This document shows, piece by piece, positions 1-5,919 of a DNA stretch of 5,919 nucleotides. The notes beneath the pieces are model-generated. The model was not told the origin of the DNA and searched no databases. It saw only the letters and a list, made by a program, of their open reading frames with translations. Source of the stretch: Parachlamydiaceae bacterium (GTDB lineage: Bacteria; Chlamydiota; Chlamydiia; Chlamydiales; Parachlamydiaceae); contig PLSG01000503.1 in assembly GCA_003164155.1 (NCBI GenBank), positions 375 through 6,293 of the forward strand, read 5' to 3'. The position numbers were made by a program, and so were the translations under genes. The first letter of the stretch is position 1. Every line of letters starts with the position of its first letter.

Positions 1-2
1 CC

Positions 3-2768
3 AACTACCCCACTTCTTCCTTTGCCTCGGCGGTAACCAGCGTCCAAACGGCTAATAACTTGCTTTCCAGCGATCTTATAAAATATGCCAGCGGCGGAGA
101 TGCACCTACCCAGACGGCCATGCAAAGCATCAATTCTAATTCCCAAAGTCTGCAAAGCCAGCAGACGGCGTTGATCGCCAATCTAGCCGCGGTGATCTCT
201 ACCACGGCTCAGCTAGGGACTGATTTTAACGCCTTTACCACGGCTTTAACGGCGGCCAATGCCACTACTGTGGCGCTAAATACCCAAAGGGCCAAGGATT
301 ATCCTGAGCTGCTGCCTTTGCCCACGGCGACTGTTCCCACAAGCGACACAGACACGGTAACTACCTTGCCAGTGGTAGATTATGCTCCATATAGCGCTTT
401 GGATCAGGAGGCGATCACAGCTTACTTGCATACCTTGGCTAATCAGCAAAGTTATTTTTTAAAGGGTTTTACTGCCGAGCAGATTGCCGAGCAGAAAAAT
501 CCCGTTTTTTCGCAACATCACGGCATAACGCCCGATTCCAGCGACGCTTCTACTATTCCCTTGGCCTCTTCTTCGCCTGGGGCAATGGGCTTGACCAGTC
601 TTACCACGGGATTGGATCCGGCTGCCACCGATCAAGCCGTGGGCAAGCAGCTCTTTGAAAATGCCATCCGTTTATCGCAGCTAAATATTCCGGCCTCGTC
701 TGCTCAAAATATCGCCGGCCAAATGCAGGCTTTGGGCGTTTCGCTGCTGAGTAAAGGCTCGCTTGCGGGCATTTCGACTGGACTCTCCGCTCTGAATAAT
801 ACCTTGCCGGCCAATCAAAATAGTCCCACGATTGACCTGGCGCTTACCTTGGGACTGGATGCATCCGTCCTAAATAGCGTTCAATCGCCAGATACCAAGG
901 CTGCGATTGTACAAGTTTTGCAAAGTGATCCTGGTTTGGCCAATCTCACTCCCCAGCAAATCAATACCTTAGCCGATCAACTACAAGCCTCCTTGACGCT
1001 CTCCCTCTATTCGGCTGTGGGCGCGCAGCTGGTGAATCAGATAAACCCAGAGCAGCTGCCCTTGTTCTTGGCAGTCTTACAAAATGCGGTCGATCCCAGT
1101 AGTGCGGCTTTGTCTTCGCAAGCTAACTTTTCGAATCTTCCGGAGCTGATCAACCAAAATCCCCAAGGCTTTCAGGATGCTTTGACCAATAGCTATGTGC
1201 TGCAAGGCCTGACTTTGGATCAAGCTACGCAGCTTGCGGCGGCGATTGTAAAAAATGTGCAAGCTGCGGCGAGTGCGGGCGGGGGAGCTCCCTTTACCCA
1301 GCAGGATTTTGCAAATGCTGTGCAAAGCGCTGTGCAAGCTAACCCAAATATTGAGACGGCTTTGTTGACCAGTGGCTTCGTGCAGCAAGGCTTGTCGCAA
1401 ACGCAAGCCGGAACGTTGGCGGCAGCCATCGTGAAAAACCTGCAAAGTGGAGAGTCGTTTTTACAGGCTGAGCAAAGTGCTTTGCTAGCTAATCCGGCTA
1501 GCGAGACGGCTTTATTGGCCAACAGCTTTGGGCAGCAAGGATTAACCCAAGTCCAAGCCGGTCAATTGGCTTCTAGCGTGGTGAATAATCTACAAGCTGC
1601 CGCTGTCGCCTCTGGTGCACCGCTCACTCAGCAAGACTATGCCCAGGCTGTGCAAAATGCCTTGCAGGCTAACCCTGCCATTCAGACGGCTGTATTGGCC
1701 AATGGCTATATGCAACAGGGCTTGAGCCAAACTCAAGCCAGCCAACTGGCTACGGCCGTTGTGCAAAATTTGCCTGCGCAGACAAGCTCTAGTGCGCCGC
1801 TAACGCAGCAAGACTATGCCACTGCTGAACAAAGCGCCTTAGCTGCTAACCCGGCTATTCAGACGGCTTTATTGGCCAATGGCTATGTGCAACAGGGGTT
1901 GAGCCAAACTCAAGCCACCCAATTGGCTACGGCCGTAGTGCAAAATTTGCCGGCGCAGACAAGCTCCAGTGCGCCGCTCACCCAGCAAGACTATGCCACT
2001 GCCGAACAAAGCGCCCTAGCCGCTAATCCAGCTATTCAGACGACTTTATTGGCCAATGCATATGCGCAATTGGGCTTAACCCAAAATCAAGCCGGACAGC
2101 TGGCTTCCGCCGTAGTGCAAAACCTACAGGCTGATGCCACCTCGTCCAGTACTCCTCTCACTGCGCAAAACTACGCCAGTGCCGCAAATACTGCTTTGAA
2201 TAGCGCTTTACAAGCTAACCCGGAAATTGCCTTAGCTTTAGCCTCTGAAATTAATGCCCCTACCGATGCTTCAGCTAGTGCGACGCAAGTGGCGCTCAAT
2301 AGCGCCAGTCTATCCCTGGTAGTTCAGCAGATGAAGGAAAGTGTCTTTGACTATTTAAAGCCCAAGCTCGGCTTTTCTTTAGCTCAGCAATTTGCAGATA
2401 GCATTTCCAATGTCTTGGGCAACATTTCCTATGTAAATGATGCCAACGCAAAAGATTACGCCGACGATGCTAAATTCTTTCAGAATCGGAAGGATACCAC
2501 TGCCAAGGTTGTGGATTATGCCGATCGGGAATATACCATCGGAATAAGTAAAGCTCTGCTCAACACTTTGAACACCCAACAACAAACCCAAATAGCTTTG
2601 GATACTACGCAGTCATTTCAGAGCTTTCTCAAATATCCAGATCGGCTGGATAAGTTTTTTGACAGGTTTTTAGATGTCGGCCATAAGTTTTTCGGCATCA
2701 TCTATCGCACGCAACCGGGTTCGGTTTCCAACTATATGGATCCCGACAGTTCGGGCATTTTAAGTTAG
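3..2768 (+). CDS. Large Ala/Gln/Asn/Ser-rich tandem-repeat protein, 5'-truncated by window edge
   Basis: I do not recognise this family. The frame is open from the first complete codon (position 3) to TAG at 2766-2768, giving 921 visible codons. No ATG or Shine-Dalgarno precedes the TTG at 60, so the true start is most likely left of the window. Numbering from that TTG: residues 15-80 are Ser/Thr/Gln/Ala-rich and probably helical; 84-110 are Pro/Thr-rich and look like a linker; 190-350 look helical with degenerate repeat-like pieces (a unit near 281-312 has LTPQQINTLADQLQ); about 352-733 form the tandem array of roughly 59-residue units; 750-902 are non-repetitive, with far more Lys, Arg, Asp and aromatic residues, and end GILS. 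The visible protein has no Cys and no Trp. No signal peptide can be judged because the N-terminus is missing, and I see no transmembrane segment in what is present. Secreted, surface or effector-like roles are possible by composition but unproven. Coding status is near certain; function is unknown. Confidence 0.9.
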   Translation, partial: NYPTSSFASAVTSVQTANNLLSSDLIKYASGGDAPTQTAMQSINSNSQSLQSQQTALIANLAAVISTTAQLGTDFNAFTTALTAANATTVALNTQRAKDYPELLPLPTATVPTSDTDTVTTLPVVDYAPYSALDQEAITAYLHTLANQQSYFLKGFTAEQIAEQKNPVFSQHHGITPDSSDASTIPLASSSPGAMGLTSLTTGLDPAATDQAVGKQLFENAIRLSQLNIPASSAQNIAGQMQALGVSLLSKGSLAGISTGLSALNNTLPANQNSPTIDLALTLGLDASVLNSVQSPDTKAAIVQVLQSDPGLANLTPQQINTLADQLQASLTLSLYSAVGAQLVNQINPEQLPLFLAVLQNAVDPSSAALSSQANFSNLPELINQNPQGFQDALTNSYVLQGLTLDQATQLAAAIVKNVQAAASAGGGAPFTQQDFANAVQSAVQANPNIETALLTSGFVQQGLSQTQAGTLAAAIVKNLQSGESFLQAEQSALLANPASETALLANSFGQQGLTQVQAGQLASSVVNNLQAAAVASGAPLTQQDYAQAVQNALQANPAIQTAVLANGYMQQGLSQTQASQLATAVVQNLPAQTSSSAPLTQQDYATAEQSALAANPAIQTALLANGYVQQGLSQTQATQLATAVVQNLPAQTSSSAPLTQQDYATAEQSALAANPAIQTTLLANAYAQLGLTQNQAGQLASAVVQNLQADATSSSTPLTAQNYASAANTALNSALQANPEIALALASEINAPTDASASATQVALNSASLSLVVQQMKESVFDYLKPKLGFSLAQQFADSISNVLGNISYVNDANAKDYADDAKFFQNRKDTTAKVVDYADREYTIGISKALLNTLNTQQQTQIALDTTQSFQSFLKYPDRLDKFFDRFLDVGHKFFGIIYRTQPGSVSNYMDPDSSGILS
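1113..2258 (+). repeat. Coding tandem repeat, about 59-codon (177 bp) units, six to seven copies
   Basis: Units aligned by eye start at about 1113 (U1, divergent), 1290 (U2), 1452 (U3), 1620 (U4), 1797 (U5), 1974 (U6) and 2154 (U7, partial). U4 and U5 are exactly 177 bp and U6 is 180 bp. Each unit begins P-[LF]-TQQD-[YF]-A, continues with an ANPAIQTALLANGY-like block, then QQGLSQTQA and QLATAVVQNL, and ends in a Ser/Ala/Thr-rich linker. U3 has a linker about nine residues shorter and lacks the PLTQQD start. Divergence increases from U4-U6 towards both ends, which fits repeated duplication in the middle of the array. The pattern of Ala/Leu/Val with Gln-rich faces suggests paired helices, possibly an extended helical rod or solenoid; that structure is inferred. 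The U4-U6 core is similar enough at the DNA level to recombine or to cause copy-number errors in assembly. Confidence 0.9.
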
Positions 2769-2810
2769 GCAGCCTATTAACTTGCGCTATTACTGTGGAG
2801 TGGCAGCGCC

Positions 2811-5702
2811 TTACTTTCCCAATATTTTAAGTTTTTGGATGAGGGCGTTAAACTCCGACATATCTTTTTGCAGCTTGAGGCTGAGTTCTCCCAAAGCCTT
2901 CCTGCCTTCTTTTTCGGCTGAAGGGGTATGCCAAATGGGTTCCTCCATTTCAAAGACCTTTTGTGCCGCTTGTCGCAAAACATTTTCGCTAGCCAGCTTG
3001 AGCGCTTCCATTTCGCGCTCTAAGAGGATGAGATTCTGTTGCACACCTTCATTGTTGCCTTTGGCGCCGCTGGCCAGAATAACCTTGTGCAGCTGCGTAT
3101 ATACGTCGTGCAAATATTTCGTTTGTCCTTGGATTTGGCTCACCAAGAGTTCAAAGTAGGAGGGGGCAGGACCGCCAGCGGGAGTCTCTATCTCGCCTTC
3201 TTTTGTCCATGCTTTGATGGACTCCACTTTGCCTCCTTCTCCATAGGTGATTTCTTGGGATAAAACCCCAGTGGGGTGCCATGTACGTGCCTTGCCGCAA
3301 GGAAGGTCGTGGCTGTACTCCACTTCCATGACCAAAGAATCATCTTCATTCCACATTCTTTCTGGGCCATGATGTTCACCCATGGAAAAATGCAATTCGC
3401 GCGTAGGTTTTCCGGTGGGAAAGTATAACCAATTTATACCATCCAATTTTCCCTGCTGATAGTTTAAGCTCGATTTAATGCGCCCGGAAGGATAGTAATA
3501 GAACTGAGGCCCTTGTTTGCCTTTTGCGGCATAGCCTTGTAAGCTGTACAATACCCCTGAGGCGTAAAATAACCACATTTTGCCCATCTGCATTCCATTG
3601 ATATACCAGCTGCGCCCTAAAACCTGTCCTTCTTCGCTAAAAAAAGTCACCGGACCATGCAGCTGATCGTGCACATAAAACTGCTCGAATTTGAGTTGCC
3701 CACCCGGGTAATAAAGGCGATAAGGGATGAGGGAAGGGGCAATTTCCTCGTGAATATCTATGTCCAATTCCACATCTACTATGCTTATTTTTCCGGCTTC
3801 AAAAGTATAACCTGCAAAGAGCTTGTTTTGTTCTTTTTGGACAGAAGGAACAATATTATCTAGCATGACGGCATGGCGACGGAGTTCCTCGAGCACGGCA
3901 TCTTGCATTTCTACGTGAAAACGAGCTCCTCCCTCTAAGTATTTAAACATCGCAGTAATCAGACTATTGATTTTAAGCTTCTTTTCCTCTGGAGTTGAGT
4001 CGGCATTGAGAATGATTTTTTGCTTATTTATTTCGTTTATGGCTAAGAAGAAATTGCCGAAATCTTCTAAAACTGTCTGGTAAGCGGCTTCAGAGGGAAG
4101 ATCGAAGGCTGGTTTTTGGGCATTCTCTTGATAGGATGCTTGGAGGGCTTGGAGTTTGGGAATTATGTTTTTAAAACTAATCTGGAGTTCTTCCACGAGA
4201 TTTATAAGTGTGCGCAAAGTCACGTGTTCTGGCATATGGCAATTTTGGATTTCTCCGTGTAAGCGCACGGCAAGTGCATGCGTCTGATGGAGGTATTTGT
4301 CTGCCGCATCTTTGAGAGCTATATTGGGTATATTTTGCATGCCAATCCCCCCTTCGGTGGAATTGATGATCACTATCTCGGGGGTTTCTGCAGCTTGCGA
4401 GGCAAACCACATAGACTCATTTATCCACTTCCATAGGGTGTAGACCGGTTTTCCATAGATGTCTTGACGCACGATGAGCTCTTCTTGTGCATTTTTTGTG
4501 CGTAAGTTTTGCTCTTTGGGATGGAGGGGATGGCTTTTTACGCCGGAATGATAAGACTTGGAGTCCGAATATGCCAAATCAACCCCTACTAAAATAATTG
4601 GATTGCATCCCAAAAGCTTAGCTATTGAAAAACTGAAATTGACCACATTAAATCCAGAGTTGATTTCAGGTGCATTTATCCCCATTTTTTTTTCGAACCA
4701 TGAAGGAAGACGGCTAGTCTCGCTCCCTTCTGAGCAAATCTTTAGTCCGTGCACGAGCTGCATGCAGGAAAACGAGGCTCTAGCCTTATAGATATAGGGA
4801 ACTTCATAGGCCGTATGCATAATTAAACGCGTTCGGCCGGGAATATGTGGATCTATGCCTAAACCAAAATGAGGCCAAAAACCTCGCGAATTGACCGCAT
4901 TCAGGGCCGTGCCGCCCGCAAAAATGAGCGCCCGTTCGCAGAGATTTTCTAGAAGGTCTAAATTTTTATCCATTGAGGGTCCGGCACCACATATGATGGC
5001 GGGCATCCCTTTGAATTGATTTTGCAAGAGATTGCAGCGATAAGCTTCGGGTAGATATATTAAATTGGGATAGAAGTTAAAATAAAAATGCCTGCCATAA
5101 TTGTTAAATTCGGCTAGACATGCCCTGCGCAGCGCGATCCAATGGTCTAATTGATAGTGCAGATTTTGATAAGCTTTTTGATCGGACTTTTGGGCATAAG
5201 CCTTTAGGGCCGAAATGGTATATGGTATATGGGCAAATACCTTGGTTATATTCTGGATCTCCTGCATGCATTTTTGGCTGTCGCTCTGGCTCAACAAAAA
5301 CAAGCTCACTTGCAGGTTTTGCACGATCTTGCTTCCTAGATCTGTCTCGAACAGGCGGCGTATGACTTCGGGATCATCTTCTAAAAAAATTAAGTGATTT
5401 TGAGGGTTTTTTAACCACTCTAGGGCGGCTGCATAGTAATACCCTAAGCCTACTCCATAGACAAATATCAGATGGTTGTCTGAAGGCGCTAATGCTTCAA
5501 ACCAGGTCTTGGCCTCTTCAAGGGGATTGTCATCATGTAAGAGCTGATCGCCGTCTTCTGTTTTTCTGACAAGATTATCCATTCCTTGGGAGGTCTTCAC
5601 GAAGAAAACACGTTTATGCCTCAGCATGTTTATGCGCAGGGCGCTTTGCGTATGCAATTTTGCCCATCGCTCTATATTCTGCTGAAATATTTCTGTGTCC
5701 AT
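2811..5702 (-). CDS. Maf/DUF115 (MptE-like) domain protein with C-terminal YwqK/MORN_2-type repeats
   Basis: This is a complete 963-residue gene with an ATG at 5702-5700, an AAGGAGG Shine-Dalgarno four bases upstream, and a TAA stop at 2813-2811. Residues 77-120 carry a glycine-rich turn (VYGVGLGYYY, 81-90) and LEDDPEVIRRLF (107-118), as in the N-terminal region of Maf-type proteins. The DUF115/MptE-like core spans about 200-460: IICGAGPS (236-243, probable nucleotide-binding loop), FAGGTALNAV (261-270), FGLGIDPH (279-286) and GVDLAYSD (373-380). Residues 490-620 are mostly helical. Residues 661-840 are 24-residue YxxG-type repeats, and 850-963 look helical or coiled-coil. Known family roles are transfer of nonulosonic acids to flagellin (bacterial Maf) and 6-hydroxymethylpterin pyrophosphokinase (archaeal MptE). 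Which, if either, applies here is unknown. No flagellar or sugar-biosynthesis gene is in the window. There is no signal peptide or membrane segment, so it is probably cytoplasmic. Plain Maf proteins lack the roughly 300-residue C-terminal extension. Confidence 0.93.
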   Translation of the reverse strand: MDTEIFQQNIERWAKLHTQSALRINMLRHKRVFFVKTSQGMDNLVRKTEDGDQLLHDDNPLEEAKTWFEALAPSDNHLIFVYGVGLGYYYAAALEWLKNPQNHLIFLEDDPEVIRRLFETDLGSKIVQNLQVSLFLLSQSDSQKCMQEIQNITKVFAHIPYTISALKAYAQKSDQKAYQNLHYQLDHWIALRRACLAEFNNYGRHFYFNFYPNLIYLPEAYRCNLLQNQFKGMPAIICGAGPSMDKNLDLLENLCERALIFAGGTALNAVNSRGFWPHFGLGIDPHIPGRTRLIMHTAYEVPYIYKARASFSCMQLVHGLKICSEGSETSRLPSWFEKKMGINAPEINSGFNVVNFSFSIAKLLGCNPIILVGVDLAYSDSKSYHSGVKSHPLHPKEQNLRTKNAQEELIVRQDIYGKPVYTLWKWINESMWFASQAAETPEIVIINSTEGGIGMQNIPNIALKDAADKYLHQTHALAVRLHGEIQNCHMPEHVTLRTLINLVEELQISFKNIIPKLQALQASYQENAQKPAFDLPSEAAYQTVLEDFGNFFLAINEINKQKIILNADSTPEEKKLKINSLITAMFKYLEGGARFHVEMQDAVLEELRRHAVMLDNIVPSVQKEQNKLFAGYTFEAGKISIVDVELDIDIHEEIAPSLIPYRLYYPGGQLKFEQFYVHDQLHGPVTFFSEEGQVLGRSWYINGMQMGKMWLFYASGVLYSLQGYAAKGKQGPQFYYYPSGRIKSSLNYQQGKLDGINWLYFPTGKPTRELHFSMGEHHGPERMWNEDDSLVMEVEYSHDLPCGKARTWHPTGVLSQEITYGEGGKVESIKAWTKEGEIETPAGGPAPSYFELLVSQIQGQTKYLHDVYTQLHKVILASGAKGNNEGVQQNLILLEREMEALKLASENVLRQAAQKVFEMEEPIWHTPSAEKEGRKALGELSLKLQKDMSEFNALIQKLKILGK
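3183..3722 (-). repeat. Coding array of seven and a half 24-residue YwqK/MORN_2-like repeats
   Basis: Residues 661-840 of the - strand protein split into units starting at 661, 685, 709, 733, 757, 781 and 805, plus a half unit at 829. Each is exactly 24 residues with no insertion or deletion. The common pattern is an aromatic-rich strand (YRLYYPGGQ, LFYASGVLY, QFYYYPSGR, WLYFPTGKP, RTWHPTGVL), a second strand with Glu/Gln and Tyr/Phe, then Gly near the end with HGP, QGP or CGK. This matches the MORN_2 / YwqK-type beta-hairpin repeat. Unlike the + strand array, the units are strongly diverged in sequence, so this is an old repeat held in phase by structure. A role as a protein- or membrane-binding beta-rich platform is an inference from related MORN repeats. 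Confidence 0.85.
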
Positions 5703-5706
5703 GGCG

Positions 5707-5713
5707 CCTCCTT
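5707..5713 (-). promoter_or_regulatory. Strong Shine-Dalgarno of the Maf-like gene
   Basis: Reading the minus strand, AAGGAGG stands four bases before the ATG at 5702-5700. It is a near-perfect anti-16S match. The spacing is at the short end of the usual range but acceptable, and it fixes the start codon of the 963-residue protein. Confidence 0.85.
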
Positions 5714-5725
5714 ATTTAAAAATTT

Positions 5726-5755
5726 ACTTTACGATGGGGCGTTTGGGAAAGTCAA
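5726..5755 (-). promoter_or_regulatory. Candidate sigma70-type promoter for the Maf-like gene
   Basis: On the minus strand there is TTGACT (5755-5750, five of six match to TTGACA), an 18-base spacer, and TAAAGT (5731-5726, four of six match to TATAAT). A start about seven bases further on would give a leader of only about 17 bases, almost entirely the SD region. The -10 is imperfect and the spacer is one base longer than optimal, so this is plausible rather than certain. Its position directly before the gene suggests the gene is transcribed alone from this point. Confidence 0.5.
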
Positions 5756-5757
5756 AT

Positions 5758-5776
5758 AAATAAAGTCGCTTTATTT
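5758..5776. repeat. Perfect AT-rich dyad beside the -35 box (operator candidate)
   Basis: AAATAAAG-TCG-CTTTATTT is a perfect 8-bp inverted repeat with a 3-base centre. It ends two bases from the -35 hexamer of the minus-strand promoter candidate. Its position would suit an activator site or an UP-like element. As RNA it would be a weak A/U-rich hairpin, and no U-run follows clearly, so a terminator is less likely. Confidence 0.5.
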
Positions 5777-5863
5777 CTTAGGAATCTGGAACAGGGCAGA
5801 TGGTCTACGGCTTGAGAGCTATAACTTCTGAGATGCGGATGTCTCTGTATTATTCACTATACA

Positions 5864-5880
5864 GCACGCCTTCAGCGTGC
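5864..5880. repeat. GC-rich hairpin, left part of a probable dispersed intergenic repeat
   Basis: GCACGC-CTTCA-GCGTGC is a perfect 6-bp stem with a 5-base loop. No U-tract follows on either strand, so it is not a standard terminator. Together with the hairpin 18 bases to the right, it resembles the compound palindromic elements found scattered between genes in many bacterial genomes. The family assignment is from memory of the general sequence style and is not verified. Confidence 0.6.
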
Positions 5881-5898
5881 AAGAGTTCATCTAGCCTA

Positions 5899-5917
5899 CC
5901 TAGGGCGTTGCCCTAGG
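5899..5917. repeat. GC-rich hairpin, right part of the same probable intergenic repeat, cut by window edge
   Basis: CCTAGGGC-GTT-GCCCTAGG is a perfect 8-bp stem with a 3-base loop, two bases from the window end. An AGCCTA just before it (5893-5898) echoes the TAGGCT at the right edge, so a longer imperfect pairing is also possible. There is no following T-run within the window. It probably continues as a repeat unit beyond the edge. Confidence 0.6.
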
Positions 5918-5919
5918 CT

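Noticed and set aside
60..62. TTG as the start codon of the + strand repeat protein
   Set aside because: The frame stays open to the left edge and no Shine-Dalgarno precedes the TTG, so it is more likely an internal leucine codon.
1077..1522. Overlapping open frames on the - strand antisense to the repeat array
   Set aside because: They are open because the + strand codons are biased and repetitive. They lack Shine-Dalgarno sites and overlap each other and a clearly coding frame.
1290..2258. CRISPR-like regular repeats
   Set aside because: The units are 177 bp, in frame and translated, with no short repeat/unique spacer alternation and no cas genes.
2742..2761. Possible intrinsic terminator: stem CCCGA/TCGGG with a 4-base loop, then CATTTT, at the end of the + gene
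   Set aside because: The stem is only 5 bp, the T-run is short and interrupted by CA, and the structure lies inside the last codons, so it is too weak to call.
5216..5232. Short direct repeat ATGGTAT-ATGGTAT
   Set aside because: It lies inside the Maf-like coding sequence and simply encodes the IPYTI region; no array or regulatory context.
5819..5890. 23-codon open frame on the - strand starting at an ATG near 5890
   Set aside because: It runs through one of the hairpins, has no good ribosome binding site and ends quickly; it looks like chance reading of a repeat.

Overview
The window holds two long protein-coding genes facing each other (convergent) and one short intergenic region at the right edge. 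Base composition is roughly balanced. The only complete gene start has a strong Shine-Dalgarno (AAGGAGG) and a sigma70-type promoter, so the DNA is bacterial. I cannot name the organism. A Maf/DUF115-type protein carrying YwqK/MORN_2-type repeats, with no flagellar gene beside it, together with a huge Ala/Gln/Asn/Ser-rich repeat protein, made me think of the PVC group and environmental chlamydiae in particular. That is a low-confidence guess from memory of such architectures; no marker gene supports it.

Region 1 (3-2768, + strand) is the 3' part of a very large gene whose start lies left of the window. The visible 921 codons encode an Ala/Gln/Leu/Asn/Ser/Thr-rich protein with no cysteine or tryptophan. 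It contains a tandem array of about 59-residue repeats (about 1113-2258) and a different, more charged C-terminal segment. I do not recognise the family. A secreted, surface or structural role is an inference from composition only.

Region 2 (2769-2810) is a 42-base gap between the two stop codons with no convincing terminator.

Region 3 (2811-5702, - strand) is a complete 963-codon gene. It encodes an N-terminal Maf-like region, an MptE-like/DUF115 (motility-associated factor, putative glycosyltransferase) core, a helical linker, seven and a half consecutive 24-residue YwqK/MORN_2-like repeats with no indels, and a helical C-terminal tail.

Region 4 (5703-5919) holds the SD, a promoter candidate and a perfect AT-rich dyad for the - strand gene. 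Further right are two GC-rich hairpins that look like part of a dispersed intergenic repeat cut by the window edge. No RNA gene, CRISPR array, transposase or prophage gene is visible. Nothing shows that the two proteins work together; their convergent arrangement means they are not an operon.
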